Of a stretch of DNA of 64,000 nucleotides, positions 54,413 through 63,906 are shown one piece after another. The position numbers and the translations under genes are program-made. Below the pieces are notes generated by a model. It saw only the letters and a program-made list of their open reading frames with translations, had not been told where the DNA came from and did no database searches. Origin of the DNA: Rikenellaceae bacterium (GTDB lineage Bacteria; Bacteroidota; Bacteroidia; Bacteroidales; Rikenellaceae); contig SUZD01000001.1 of NCBI GenBank assembly GCA_015060105.1, forward strand, positions 124,001-188,000. Reading direction: 5' to 3'. The number at the start of each line of letters is the position of its first letter. The stretch's first letter is position 1.

Positions 54413-55768
54413 ATGTCGTATTCAAGACCTATTTTCATATTGGCGATGGCCGTTTCGATGATGGTTTCGGCCCTCAATCCGAGCCTTGCAGCAGAGCCCG
54501 TAAAGGCCCAAAAGAGCACACCCCGAAGTGAGTTTTTCAGTTACGAAACACGCGAAGATGCCTCGGCCGGAGCAATCATCAACTCGCAATACTTCAAAAG
54601 CATACGCAACCGCACCGACGAGAACGGAGTGTGTGCCACAACCTATTTTACGCCCTACGCAATGGGCGACCGTAATGTCTTTTTCCGTTGCGACGGAGGT
54701 GCGGGTGCCTACGAGATTTTTGTAAACGACAGGCTTGCGGGTGGTTCGTCTGACACACAGACACCCTCGGAGGTCTATATCTCGCCCTATTTGGTCGATG
54801 GACTCAATCAGGTGCGTATCGAGGCACGCGAGCCGGGCAAGGCGTTGGCCGTCGAGAGTATGTACGAGGAGCCTATGTTGGTAATGGGTGGCAACTCTTT
54901 CTTTATCTCGCAGCCCAAAGTCTATATCGAAGATTTCGACATCTGCACGACACCCGACTCTACGGGCAATCACGGTCTGCTTGACCTGCATATCGTCGTT
55001 CGCAACTCGTCGCGCGCTGACCAAAAGTTGTCGCTCGGCTGGGACATATACGACCCCAAAGGCAAGCTCAAAACCTACGATTTGCGCGAGTTGGAGATGG
55101 CCCCCGGGGAGCGCGACACCGTTCGTTTCCACAACATCATCTATTCGACAGCCAAATACCTGTGGAGTGCCGAGAATCCCAACCTCTACGCCCTGACGAT
55201 GTACATCAAGCAGTACGGCTCCATTACCGAGTACGTTCCATTCACAGTTGGCTGGGGCACAACCCGTTATGCCGATGGAGTTATCACTCGCAACGATACT
55301 CCTATCGAAATTAAAGCCGTAGAGTTTACACCCAAATACAACCTCCCGATGTCCGAGCAGATTAAGGCTCTCAAACGCAAAGGTTACAACACCATATACC
55401 TCACTATGCCCGCCCAAATAGGACTATATGCTGCGTGCAACCGCGAGGGTATGTATGTTGTGGACTGCCCCACCCTCTACACCGATGCTAAAGGTGGCGA
55501 CCGCAGTCGTAGCAACGGAACATCGTTCAACGACCCCACTCTGCTTGACGAGGTATTGCATCGCACCCTTGCAATGCAACGACGCACTCGCAACTACGCC
55601 TGTGTTATTGCTTGGAGTTTGGCTCGTGGCGGCGGCAATGGTTACAACCTCTACAAATCGTACGAGTTGCTGCACTCGCTCGACACCCTTCGCCCTGCGG
55701 TATATCGCGAGGCCGAGGGCGAGTGGAACAGCGACATCGAGTTACCTGCACCCGCAACACTCAAATAG
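54413..55768 (+). CDS. Degenerate glycoside-hydrolase-2-like secreted protein
   Basis: 451 residues with an N-terminal hydrophobic signal (FILAMAVSMMVSALNPSLA). The order resembles GH2 enzymes: a jelly-roll sugar-binding-like domain (about 75-150), an Ig-like sandwich (about 175-285) and the beginning of a TIM barrel (VITRNDTPIEIKAVEFTP ... YNTIYLTMP). The family acid/base motif WSLGNE is replaced by WSLARGG, and the protein stops about 40 residues later, before the nucleophile. It is therefore probably non-catalytic. It is 11 nt upstream of rlmH, likely in one transcript. Confidence 0.75.
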   Translation: MSYSRPIFILAMAVSMMVSALNPSLAAEPVKAQKSTPRSEFFSYETREDASAGAIINSQYFKSIRNRTDENGVCATTYFTPYAMGDRNVFFRCDGGAGAYEIFVNDRLAGGSSDTQTPSEVYISPYLVDGLNQVRIEAREPGKALAVESMYEEPMLVMGGNSFFISQPKVYIEDFDICTTPDSTGNHGLLDLHIVVRNSSRADQKLSLGWDIYDPKGKLKTYDLRELEMAPGERDTVRFHNIIYSTAKYLWSAENPNLYALTMYIKQYGSITEYVPFTVGWGTTRYADGVITRNDTPIEIKAVEFTPKYNLPMSEQIKALKRKGYNTIYLTMPAQIGLYAACNREGMYVVDCPTLYTDAKGGDRSRSNGTSFNDPTLLDEVLHRTLAMQRRTRNYACVIAWSLARGGGNGYNLYKSYELLHSLDTLRPAVYREAEGEWNSDIELPAPATLK

Positions 55769-55779
55769 ACAGTGGAGTT

Positions 55780-56253
55780 ATGAGTATCGATTTTCTGGTT
55801 GTCGGCAAGACCGACTCGGCGCAAGTGGCAGATTTGACGCGTCTGTATGCAGGTCGCATCTCGCGCTATCTGCGATTTACCGTAACCGAGCTGCCCGATA
55901 TTCGCAACGCCAAGAATATGAGCAATGAGAGTCAGAAACGGGCGGAAGGCGAGATGATTTTACGCACGCTCTCCTCCGACGACTATGTGGTGTTGCTCGA
56001 CGACAAAGGAACGGAACACACCTCGCTGGGCTTTGCCGAGTGGATACAGAAACGAATGAACAGCGGTGTCAAACGGGTTGTTTTTGTGGTAGGAGGCCCT
56101 TATGGTTTCTCGAAGGAGGTCTATGCCCGCGCGTCGGATAAAATTTCGTTGAGCCGTATGACCTTCTCGCACCAAATCATACGCCCGATTTTTGCGGAGC
56201 AACTCTACCGCGCCTTCACAATCCTGCGCGGCGAGCCCTATCACCACGAATAA
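55780..56253 (+). CDS. rlmH: 23S rRNA (pseudouridine1915-N3)-methyltransferase RlmH
   Basis: SPOUT-class methyltransferase acting on helix 69 of 23S rRNA in assembled ribosomes; 157 residues, the usual size. Motifs: an N-terminal strand IDFLVVGKT, LLDDKGTEHTSLGFAEW, the SAM-binding knot VVFVVGGPYGFSKEVYARA and the C-terminal LSRMTFSHQIIRPIFAEQLYRAF with conserved YHHE ending. The ATG at 55780 is chosen; a frame running back to 55612 overlaps the GH2-like gene. Confidence 0.97.
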   Translation: MSIDFLVVGKTDSAQVADLTRLYAGRISRYLRFTVTELPDIRNAKNMSNESQKRAEGEMILRTLSSDDYVVLLDDKGTEHTSLGFAEWIQKRMNSGVKRVVFVVGGPYGFSKEVYARASDKISLSRMTFSHQIIRPIFAEQLYRAFTILRGEPYHHE

Positions 56254-56286
56254 AAAAAGGTTGTCCCGACGGACAACCTTTTTTTT
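56252..56286 (+). terminator. Terminator of the GH2-like/rlmH unit
   Basis: AAAAAAGGTTGTCC/GGACAACCTTTTTT stem with loop CGAC, immediately after the rlmH stop, followed by further T. Confidence 0.92.
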
Positions 56287-56311
56287 ATTACATATTTGTG
56301 GGAACTGAGGG

Positions 56312-56410
56312 ATTTCAAGGCTTGCGAAGGGGCTCAAAGCGCAGCATACTCGGCGTATGTGAGCATTTGAGCCACAAGCGTAACGCAGAAATTACCTTGT
56401 TAGACAACTT
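56312..56410. repeat. Dispersed palindromic repeat, copy C
   Basis: Almost identical to copy B at 26520-26618. Same nested arms GGCTCAAA/TTTGAGCC and GCATAC/GTATGT; differences include C for T in the central loop. Its right end touches the rluB stop codon. It lies 30 kb from the other copies. Confidence 0.88.
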
Positions 56411-57751
56411 CTAATCGTACATTCCTGTCTTCAACATACGTACCTCCCTATCCGAAAGGAAACGCCATTGACCACGTTTAAGATTCTTCTTGGTCAAACC
56501 TGCAAAATAGACTCGGTCAAGTTTCACAACCGAATAACCAAAATGCTCGAAAATACGACGCACAATACGGTTACGGCCAGAGTGAATCTCGATACCGATA
56601 AGTTTGCGGGTGTTATCCAAGGTAGCAACCTCGTCGGCTGCAATATCGCCATCTTCGAGAGTTATACCCTCGGCAATCTTGCTCAACTCGGCATCGGTAA
56701 TCGCTTTATTGAGGGTTACTTCATATACCTTGCGGCGATTATGCTCGGGGTGAGTGAGTTGTTTGGTAAGTTCGCCATCGTTGGTGAGCAACAGCACTCC
56801 CACACTATTCTTGTCGAGGCGGCCTACGGGGTAGATGCGCTCGGTGCAGGCGTTTTTCACCAAATCCATAACGGTTTTATCGGCGTGAGGGTCCTCAATA
56901 GATGTCACAAAACCTTTGGGTTTGTTCATAAGGATATAGACCAACTTCTCGCATTTGAGCACACGGTCGTTGAACTTAACCTCGTCGGTGGGTTTAATCT
57001 TGACACCAAGTTCGGTTACCACAACACCATTAACCGACACAGCTCCCGATTGAATATACTCATCGGCCTCGCGACGCGAACACAAGCCCGATTGAGCAAC
57101 ATATTTGTTCAGACGAATCTCGTCGGCTGTTTTCGGTGCATCGTAGCGGGGATAACTGCGACGTTGTTCGCCACGAGGTTTTTGCTCCGACGAAGGGCGA
57201 GATGAGTAGGCTTTGGCGCTATGGAAATTGGTTTTCGGACCACGAGAGCCATAGCCACGACCCTCACCACGGCCATATTGCGAACGCTCACCATAGGGGG
57301 TGCGCTCGCCCGCTTCGTAACGATTATAGTTGCGCTCCGAGGTCTTGCCATAGGGGCGTTCTACACGATTGAAATCGCGATTATAGTCGATACGCTCTAC
57401 ACGCGACGAGCGACGCTCCGACGAGGGGACATAGTCCGTACGGTTGAAACGGGTGTCGTCGTCATAACTACGGGTGCGGTCATAGCTGCCACGACCATAT
57501 TGTGATTTTTCGTTTTTCTTGTAAGGTTTATGGCCATAGCCACCGCGCTCCTCAGCGCCACGCAGACGGTTGTCGGGTGTAAAGTTGGGGTTAAACGAGC
57601 GACGCACACCCGAGGTGCCTGTACGCTCTACTTTCTGATAACGCGGTTTGTGCGAAGTTCCCTCGGCAACATCTGCCGTCGCGGAGGAGTGTGAGCGGCT
57701 CTCTTTGGCAAATCGTTGCCAACCTTCGCCGTTGTTTTTGAACTCTTTCAT
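56411..57751 (-). CDS. rluB: RsuA/RluB-family pseudouridine synthase with Arg/Gly/Tyr-rich N-terminus
   Basis: 446 residues. The first 205 are low-complexity, rich in Arg, Gly, Tyr, Ser and Asp (GYGHKPYKKNEKSQYGRG, RSQYGRGEGRGYGSRG). The catalytic part follows: an S4 domain (about 211-260) and a pseudouridine synthase domain with catalytic Asp313 in VGRLDKNSVGVLLLTNDG and RIVRRIFEHFGYSVVKLDR. RluB modifies 23S rRNA U2605; RsuA/RluF paralogues are alternatives. N-terminal RNA-binding-like tails are common in Bacteroidota members but this one is long. Confidence 0.92.
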   Translation of the reverse strand: MKEFKNNGEGWQRFAKESRSHSSATADVAEGTSHKPRYQKVERTGTSGVRRSFNPNFTPDNRLRGAEERGGYGHKPYKKNEKSQYGRGSYDRTRSYDDDTRFNRTDYVPSSERRSSRVERIDYNRDFNRVERPYGKTSERNYNRYEAGERTPYGERSQYGRGEGRGYGSRGPKTNFHSAKAYSSRPSSEQKPRGEQRRSYPRYDAPKTADEIRLNKYVAQSGLCSRREADEYIQSGAVSVNGVVVTELGVKIKPTDEVKFNDRVLKCEKLVYILMNKPKGFVTSIEDPHADKTVMDLVKNACTERIYPVGRLDKNSVGVLLLTNDGELTKQLTHPEHNRRKVYEVTLNKAITDAELSKIAEGITLEDGDIAADEVATLDNTRKLIGIEIHSGRNRIVRRIFEHFGYSVVKLDRVYFAGLTKKNLKRGQWRFLSDREVRMLKTGMYD

Positions 57752-57785
57752 TGTTGTTATATTAGTTGTATGCTTTTGTGAGCGG

Positions 57786-57793
57786 CAAAGTTA
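57786..57793 (-). promoter_or_regulatory. -7 promoter box of rluB
   Basis: TAACTTTG on the minus strand (57793-57786), 35 nt before the ATG. A TTG is 12 nt upstream of the box. Confidence 0.62.
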
Positions 57794-57845
57794 AAGCCAC
57801 TCGGTCAATTGAACGTAACACATTACGTTTTTATTCTGTCAAAAA

Positions 57846-58622
57846 TTATTCGTTGCTCTGTTTCTGCGCCACATAGAACAAATCGAAGCATTGGTCCGTT
57901 ACGCCCACAACCGAGTAGTCCGTCATTTTGATTCCGCAGGTCAGCTCCGTATTGGCTTTCAACAGGCGGCGACGATTTATTCGGTTGAGAATATCGTATG
58001 GCAACTGCAACATCCATCGCGGCAGACGGTGTTGCAAATCGAGAACGTCCCAGCGAGCAATACGGGCAACCGATTTGCGATTCTTCTCGTAGTACTCCAT
58101 AACCTTGTCGTTACCGACAACGCCCATCTCATCGACTCTCTCAAAGCAACTTTTGAGCAGGTAGCCGAACTCCTCGGGGGTGTACTCCCTGACGTGCCAA
58201 GGGTTGCGTGTAAGCGACATCAGACGGTTGGGGGTCGATACTATGAAACGGCCTCCCGGGCGCAAAACACGATAGACCTCGCGCACAAAATCTACATCCT
58301 CTTTGATATGTTCGATAACCTGAAACGAGATAACAAAATCGACGCTTTGGTCAAGCACACCACTCAAAGGCGGAACGGTCATCTGGCGAAACTCGACATT
58401 GGATTGCGCGATATTGGCAGCGCCACCCTCGAACTTGTCGATAGTGATAAAGCGGGTTGCGTTAGGAGCAATGACATCTATGCCATAGCCACTACCCGTA
58501 CCAATCTCCAATACCGTACCACTAACCATCTCGGCAGCAGTATGGTACGCCAAAAGCGAACGCTGAAAGACATAGTTATCCGACGCCTCTACCGAAACTC
58601 TCTCTGCCGTTGCTGTGCTCAT
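57846..58622 (-). CDS. Class I SAM-dependent methyltransferase
   Basis: 258 residues. SAM-binding motif I is VLEIGTGSGYGIDVI (about 37-51). Motif II is the acidic end of RFITIDKFEGG. VDFVISFQVIEHIKEDVDFV and YRVLRPGGRFIVSTPN complete the Methyltransf_11-type core. The C-terminal 80 residues are unlike known substrate domains to me. The ATG overlaps the stop of the upstream S1 gene (ATGA), indicating coupled translation. Substrate unknown. Confidence 0.85.
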   Translation of the reverse strand: MSTATAERVSVEASDNYVFQRSLLAYHTAAEMVSGTVLEIGTGSGYGIDVIAPNATRFITIDKFEGGAANIAQSNVEFRQMTVPPLSGVLDQSVDFVISFQVIEHIKEDVDFVREVYRVLRPGGRFIVSTPNRLMSLTRNPWHVREYTPEEFGYLLKSCFERVDEMGVVGNDKVMEYYEKNRKSVARIARWDVLDLQHRLPRWMLQLPYDILNRINRRRLLKANTELTCGIKMTDYSVVGVTDQCFDLFYVAQKQSNE

Positions 58623-59458
58623 CGTCTGATAAGTTTAATTCCTGTTTCGGTCTCGATAACATCGCCACTCTTCATCAACACTCCGAGCGAGCGTTTGAAC
58701 ACCTTTTTACTCATGTGGGTAATGGCTGTAATCTCCTCGGGAGCCGAGTGGTCGTTAATGGGAAGCACTCCACCCGCACGCTCCAACATTTCGAGCAGTT
58801 TGGTTGCAGAGTGTTTAACCTCGTCGTAGCCCTGTTGTTGCAACGAGAGGTCGATACGACCATCATCGGTAATGTGGCGGACATAGGCTGTAAGGCGGTC
58901 GCCAACGGCTACGGGACGGAACAGTTGGTTGTGATAAATCATACCCCAATGGCGACCTTCGACAACTACACGGAAGCCCACATCGACACGCTTTGCAACC
59001 AACACCTCGACCCTCTGGCCCGGGCGAACACGGATATCCATATTCGACACAACGCTTTGGAGTTTGCTTGTTGCAACCGTACGGCCTGTAATATGGTCCT
59101 CATAAAGATATACCAGCACTTTGCCACCTACCTCGACCAGGCCTTGTTGGTTGCGGTTGGGCAGAAAAAGGTCTTTACCGAACAACCCCCAATCGAGAAA
59201 AGCTCCGTGTGAGGTTTTATCGACAACCTCCAATACAGCGATATCGCCCACCTTGGCGAGCGGAGTTTCGGTTGTGGCAACAAGACGATCCTCGGAGTCG
59301 TGATATACAAAAACCTCTTTGGTGTCGCCCACCTTATCTTTCATCGACACATAGCGATTGGGCAGCAACACCTCGTTGCCCTGTTCGTCGGCAAGGTACA
59401 ATCCGAAATCGGAGATACGGTTTACCGTAAGGGTATGTTTGCGTCCGGCGTTAATCAT
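58619..59458 (-). CDS. CvfB-like S1 RNA-binding protein
   Basis: 279 residues from ATG 59458, with tandem S1-like beta-barrels (GDIAVLEVVDKTSHGAFLDWGLFGKDLFLP; RVEVLVAKRVDVGFRVVVEG) and a C-terminal winged helix (ITAITHMSKKVFKRSLGVLMKSG). This layout matches the CvfB/YitL family, RNA-binding regulators studied as virulence factors in staphylococci. A start at 59479 is rejected because the -7 box TACATTTG overlaps it. Confidence 0.9.
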   Translation of the reverse strand: MINAGRKHTLTVNRISDFGLYLADEQGNEVLLPNRYVSMKDKVGDTKEVFVYHDSEDRLVATTETPLAKVGDIAVLEVVDKTSHGAFLDWGLFGKDLFLPNRNQQGLVEVGGKVLVYLYEDHITGRTVATSKLQSVVSNMDIRVRPGQRVEVLVAKRVDVGFRVVVEGRHWGMIYHNQLFRPVAVGDRLTAYVRHITDDGRIDLSLQQQGYDEVKHSATKLLEMLERAGGVLPINDHSAPEEITAITHMSKKVFKRSLGVLMKSGDVIETETGIKLIRR

Positions 59459-59476
59459 TTGGCGTATAATTTGCGA

Positions 59477-59508
59477 CAAATGTACGACATTATGTTGGAT
59501 TTTACCAA
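59477..59508 (-). promoter_or_regulatory. Promoter of the cvfB-methyltransferase pair
   Basis: TACATTTG (59484-59477 on the minus strand) and TTG (59508-59506) with a 21-nt spacer. Confidence 0.65.
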
Positions 59509-59536
59509 TTTCTACAAACTAAAAAAATCGGCCCTG

Positions 59537-59567
59537 TTGCACAGCACCGCAAAAAGCGTTATCTTTA
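59537..59567 (+). promoter_or_regulatory. uvrA promoter
   Basis: TTG (59537-59539), 20-nt spacer, TATCTTTA (59560-59567). The last base deviates from consensus. The GTG start of uvrA is 27 nt downstream. Confidence 0.55.
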
Positions 59568-59593
59568 CGCGATTTTAATACTGCTCGCTGACT

Positions 59594-62452
59594 GTGGATG
59601 ACAACAAAATCATAATCGAAGGTGCTCGCGCCAATAACCTCAAAAACGTTTCGCTCGAAATTCCGCGAAATAGTCTTGTGGTTGTGACGGGATTGTCGGG
59701 TTCGGGCAAGTCGTCGCTCGCTTTCGACACCCTTTATGCCGAAGGACAACGACGCTATCTCGAAACTCTTTCGACCTATGCGCGTCAATTTGTCGGAACT
59801 ATGGAGCGACCCGATGTGGACAGCATCAAGGGTTTGAGCCCTGTTGTTGCCATCGAGCAGAAAACAACATCGAAAAATCCGCGCTCAACCGTAGGCACCA
59901 TCACCGAAATCAACGACTATCTGCGTCTGTTGTATGCTCGTGCATCGACCGCCTACTCGCCCGTCACAGGCGAAGAGATGATTCACTATACCGACTCACA
60001 AATTTTGGACCTTTTGCGAAGTGGATTTGAGGGTCGTCGCATTGCTCTGCTTGCACCCATTGTCCGAGGTCGCAAAGGACACTATCGAGAACTATTTGAG
60101 TCACTTGCCAAGAAGGGTTATGTATATGCCCGAATTGACGGCGAGATAAGTGAGTTTTCGGCAGGTATGCGTCTGGATCGCTACAAGACACACAACATCG
60201 ACCTTGTGATTGACCGAATGACCATTTCGGAGGAGGCAATGGAGCGACTGCAAAAAGGGTTAGCAGAGGCGATGCGTCACGGCAAAGGCACTATGGCGGT
60301 GTATGACTATGGCACCGATGCTGTGCGCTATTTCAGCCGACATTTGATGTGCCCTTCGAGTGGCCTTGCGTTCAACGACCCCGAGCCGTTCACATTCTCG
60401 TTCAACTCGCCAGAGGGTGCTTGTCCGCACTGCAACGGATTGGGAGAGGAGGCATCGTTTGCTGCCGATAAGATTACACCCAATCCCAAGTTGTCCATTC
60501 GCGAGGGCGGTATCGAGCCTTTCGGCAAGGCCAAAGGTAATCGTCTGTTTGCCCTACTCGAAGCACTCGGACATCGTTACGACTTCTCGCTTGACGACCC
60601 CGTTGAGACTCTGTCGCAGGAGGCTATGAATGCCATTTTGAACGGCGACAGCGAGCCTATGATTATCTCGTCGCAGGAGTTTACACTTGTGGGGGGCAGT
60701 CGTATGGCTTCGTGGGAGGGTTTGGCCGAGTGGCTCGAACAACAAGAGGACGAAGCCGAGAGCAAAAAAGGACGAGCGACCAAAGGGCCCAAGTGGAGAG
60801 AGCAGTTCCTGACACGCATACCCTGCTCGGTGTGTGGCGGAACAAGGCTCAAACAAGAGGCACTTAATTTCAGAATTGCAGGTAAAAACATAGCCGAAGT
60901 ATCGGCGATGAGCATAGCCGATTTTAGTCAATGGTTGAGTGGTGTCGAGCAGACAATGACACCCCAACAACGGCTGATTGCTCACGAAATTATCAAAGAG
61001 ATTGGTGAGCGTGTCGGCTTTCTTATCGAGGTAGGATTGGAGTATCTGTCGCTTGCTCGTTCATCGCGCACACTATCAGGCGGAGAGAGTCAGCGCATAC
61101 GACTTGCCACACAAATAGGCTCGAAGTTGGTCAATGTACTCTACATTCTGGACGAGCCGAGCATTGGACTTCATCAACGCGACAATCGCCGACTAATCAA
61201 TAGTTTGAAGGCCTTGCGTGATGCCGGCAACTCGGTGATTGTGGTGGAGCACGACGAAGAGATGATGCGTGCTGCCGACTTTATTGTCGATGTGGGTCCC
61301 AAGGCCGGCCGCAAAGGTGGACGAATTGTGGCTGCGGGCACTTTTGACGATATAGCCTCGTCGGAGAGCATAACTGCCGACTATCTGTCGGGACGACGAC
61401 AAATCGAGGTTCCCGCCACACGACGCAAGGGCAACGGCAAGAGTTTACGACTGTGCGGACTTACGGGCAACAACCTCAAAAACATAGATGTCGAGTTTCC
61501 GCTCGGTATGATGATTTGCGTGACGGGTGTCAGCGGTAGTGGTAAATCGACCCTCATAAACGACACTTTGCGACCTATTTTAAGTCGTCATTTCTATCAC
61601 TCATTCGACCAACCTCTGCCCTACTCCTCTATCGAGGGTATCGAGGGCATAGACAAGTTGGTGGTTGTCGATCAATCGCCCATCGGACGCACCCCTCGAA
61701 GCAACCCCGCAACCTACTCCAATGTATTTGCCGATATTCGCAAACTATTCGAGGCGACACAAGATGCGCAAGTGCGCGGTTTCAAAGCGGGACGATTCTC
61801 GTTCAATGTCAAGGGCGGTAGGTGCGAGGAGTGTCGCGGCGCAGGTGTGCAGACTATCGAGATGAACTTCCTGCCCGATGTCTATGTCAAGTGTAGCGCG
61901 TGCGGAGGTAAACGATACAACCGCGAAACGCTCGAAGTACGCTACAAGGGCAAGAGTATAAACGATGTTCTCGATATGACTGTCAATATGGCGTGCGAGT
62001 TCTTCGAGAGTATTCCTGCCATATATCAGAAGTTGCGAGCTATTCAAGCCGTTGGTTTGGGTTATCTCACTCTCGGTCAGCCTTGTACAACGCTTTCGGG
62101 TGGCGAGAGTCAGCGCATAAAACTCGCAACCGAGCTGTCGAAAAAAGAGACAGGACAGACACTTTATATACTTGATGAGCCGACAACGGGTTTGCATTTC
62201 GAGGATATTCGTCAGCTGCTCGATGTGCTTAATCTGCTTATCGAGCGAGGAAACACTGTTATTGTCATCGAGCACAACCCCGATGTAATCAAAGTGGCCG
62301 ACCACATCATCGACATAGGTCCCGAAGGTGGTGCCGAGGGTGGCAATGTAGTCGTTACGGGTACTCCCGAAGAGGTTGCCAAATGCCCCAAAAGTTACAC
62401 AGGGCAACTGCTTGGAGAGATTTTGCAGGAGGCTACCGCAAAAAAACTTTAA
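59594..62452 (+). CDS. uvrA: Excinuclease ABC subunit A
   Basis: Damage-recognition ATPase of nucleotide excision repair, 952 residues. Start codon GTG, giving the family-typical N-terminus [19 protein letters not shown]. First Walker [13 protein letters not shown] and second [12 protein letters not shown]; signature [14 protein letters not shown] and [14 protein letters not shown]. Zinc modules are CPHCNGLG with CSVCGG, and CEECRGAG with CSACGG. Walker B segments [13 protein letters not shown] and [13 protein letters not shown]. uvrB and uvrC are not in the window. Confidence 0.98.
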   Translation: MDDNKIIIEGARANNLKNVSLEIPRNSLVVVTGLSGSGKSSLAFDTLYAEGQRRYLETLSTYARQFVGTMERPDVDSIKGLSPVVAIEQKTTSKNPRSTVGTITEINDYLRLLYARASTAYSPVTGEEMIHYTDSQILDLLRSGFEGRRIALLAPIVRGRKGHYRELFESLAKKGYVYARIDGEISEFSAGMRLDRYKTHNIDLVIDRMTISEEAMERLQKGLAEAMRHGKGTMAVYDYGTDAVRYFSRHLMCPSSGLAFNDPEPFTFSFNSPEGACPHCNGLGEEASFAADKITPNPKLSIREGGIEPFGKAKGNRLFALLEALGHRYDFSLDDPVETLSQEAMNAILNGDSEPMIISSQEFTLVGGSRMASWEGLAEWLEQQEDEAESKKGRATKGPKWREQFLTRIPCSVCGGTRLKQEALNFRIAGKNIAEVSAMSIADFSQWLSGVEQTMTPQQRLIAHEIIKEIGERVGFLIEVGLEYLSLARSSRTLSGGESQRIRLATQIGSKLVNVLYILDEPSIGLHQRDNRRLINSLKALRDAGNSVIVVEHDEEMMRAADFIVDVGPKAGRKGGRIVAAGTFDDIASSESITADYLSGRRQIEVPATRRKGNGKSLRLCGLTGNNLKNIDVEFPLGMMICVTGVSGSGKSTLINDTLRPILSRHFYHSFDQPLPYSSIEGIEGIDKLVVVDQSPIGRTPRSNPATYSNVFADIRKLFEATQDAQVRGFKAGRFSFNVKGGRCEECRGAGVQTIEMNFLPDVYVKCSACGGKRYNRETLEVRYKGKSINDVLDMTVNMACEFFESIPAIYQKLRAIQAVGLGYLTLGQPCTTLSGGESQRIKLATELSKKETGQTLYILDEPTTGLHFEDIRQLLDVLNLLIERGNTVIVIEHNPDVIKVADHIIDIGPEGGAEGGNVVVTGTPEEVAKCPKSYTGQLLGEILQEATAKKL

Positions 62453-62475
62453 AAAGATTGAACTAAAATTAGGTG

Positions 62476-62499
62476 TTTGCGAAAAAAGTCGTATCTTTG
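62476..62499 (+). promoter_or_regulatory. rpmE promoter
   Basis: TATCTTTG (62492-62499) is a perfect -7 box. TTTG (62476-62479) lies 12 nt upstream, with no TTG at the usual 19-21 nt. Confidence 0.65.
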
Positions 62500-62535
62500 C
62501 GGCACTTATTGATAACCATTTAATAACAAAACACT

Positions 62536-62811
62536 ATGAAAAAGGATCTTCATCCTCAAAATTATCGTATCGTGGCATTCAAAGATATGTCGAACGAGCA
62601 AGTGTTTTTGTGCAGGTCCGCTGTTCAGACGAAAGAGACTATCGAAGTGAATGGCGAAACCTATCCCGTCTACAAAATGGAGATTTCTAACACATCTCAC
62701 CCCTTCTACACAGGTAAGATGAAGTTGGTTGACACCGCAGGACGTGTTGATAAGTTTATGAGCCGCTACCAAAAGCACTACGATAAACGTAACGCAGCAA
62801 AGAAAGCGTAA
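62536..62811 (+). CDS. rpmE2: Large-subunit ribosomal protein bL31, type B
   Basis: 91 residues. MKKDLHPQNYRIVAFKDMS and the SHPFYTGK...GRVDKFMSRY motif identify L31. The zinc-binding CxxC of type A is absent, so this is the zinc-free C- paralogue. In many bacteria that form is induced on zinc starvation, but in Bacteroidota it is commonly the only copy (general knowledge). It has a strong promoter and terminator of its own. Confidence 0.97.
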   Translation: MKKDLHPQNYRIVAFKDMSNEQVFLCRSAVQTKETIEVNGETYPVYKMEISNTSHPFYTGKMKLVDTAGRVDKFMSRYQKHYDKRNAAKKA

Positions 62812-62827
62812 GTTTTCGGAGCAACGT

Positions 62828-62863
62828 AAAAACAGAGGAATCTTTCGAGGTTCCTCTGTTTTT
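62828..62863 (+). terminator. Terminator of rpmE
   Basis: 13-bp stem AAAAACAGAGGAA/TTCCTCTGTTTTT (62828-62840 and 62851-62863) followed by more T. Confidence 0.92.
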
Positions 62864-62887
62864 TTTATACCTATTTATATTATACAG

Positions 62888-62924
62888 ACAAAAAAAGTGC
62901 GCCGCCCAAAAGGACAGCGCACTT
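62888..62924 (-). terminator. Terminator of mdh
   Basis: Stem AAGTGCGC/GCGCACTT (62895-62902 and 62917-62924). On the minus strand it is followed by a run of U (62896-62890), 22 nt beyond the mdh stop. Confidence 0.88.
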
Positions 62925-62946
62925 AACTTTAAGCAATGCAAGAGGA

Positions 62947-63885
62947 TTAAAGAGCTTTAATCTCTTTGAGCACCTCTACATTCGAACGAACGGCAGCAGC
63001 CGAAGCCTCGAATTTTGCTTGCTCCTCGGCAGTAAGCTCAATCTTGATAATCTTCTCGCAACCATTCTTACCGATAACGGCAGGAACACCGATACAGATA
63101 TCGTTTTGGCCATACTCACCCTCCAACAATACACACGAAGGAATAACCTTCTTGCGGTCGTTGATAACAGCGTCAGCAACAAATGCAGCAGCTGCACCGG
63201 GAGCATACCAAGCCGAAGTGCCAAGCAAACCGGTCAAAGTAGCACCACCAACCATAGTGTCAGCAACTACTTTATCCAACACTTTCTTGCTCAACAATTT
63301 GCTTACGGGAACACCACGATAAGCCGCTTTGCTTGCCAAAGGAATCATAGTGGTATCACCGTGACCACCGATTACCATACCGTCAACATCGTTGATGTTG
63401 CCTTTCAATGCCATGCTCAAATAGCAACGGAAACGCGACGAATCCAAAGCACCACCCATACCGATTACGCGGTTTTTGGGAAGGCCGCTGCTTTTAAGTG
63501 CGAGGTAGGTCATCGGGTCCATAGGGTTAGCAACAACGATAAAAATCGCTTTGGGCGAATATTTCATTGCGTTGGCCATAACCGATTTAACAATACCTGC
63601 ATTAACACCAAGCAACTCCTCACGAGTCATACCCGGTTTACGAGGCATACCCGAAGTGATGATAACTACATCACTCTTTGCGGTCTTAGCGTAGTCGTTG
63701 GTAACACCAACGATGCGCGAACCACCATAGAGTGCCGATGCTTGCAACATATCGAGAGCTTTACCCTCCGATACACCCTCTTTGATGTCAATCAGAACAA
63801 CCTCCGAAGCGATGCCGTTGGTAGCCAATACATTTGCACAAGTTGCGCCAACGTTACCGGCGCCAATAACTGTTACTTTGCTCAT
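62947..63885 (-). CDS. mdh: Malate dehydrogenase
   Basis: NAD-dependent malate/oxaloacetate interconversion; 312 residues of the LDH-like MDH branch. Rossmann motif VIGAGNVGATCA (7-18). Substrate-binding arginines are in SGMPRKPGMTREELL, catalytic Asp in the region ANPMDPMTYL and catalytic His in IGGHGDTTM. In anaerobic Bacteroidales it works in the reductive branch towards fumarate and succinate. It starts 21 nt after gcvH on the same strand, so they may be co-transcribed. Confidence 0.97.
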   Translation of the reverse strand: MSKVTVIGAGNVGATCANVLATNGIASEVVLIDIKEGVSEGKALDMLQASALYGGSRIVGVTNDYAKTAKSDVVIITSGMPRKPGMTREELLGVNAGIVKSVMANAMKYSPKAIFIVVANPMDPMTYLALKSSGLPKNRVIGMGGALDSSRFRCYLSMALKGNINDVDGMVIGGHGDTTMIPLASKAAYRGVPVSKLLSKKVLDKVVADTMVGGATLTGLLGTSAWYAPGAAAAFVADAVINDRKKVIPSCVLLEGEYGQNDICIGVPAVIGKNGCEKIIKIELTAEEQAKFEASAAAVRSNVEVLKEIKAL

Positions 63886-63906
63886 AGTTAAATGGTATTT
63901 ATTCGA

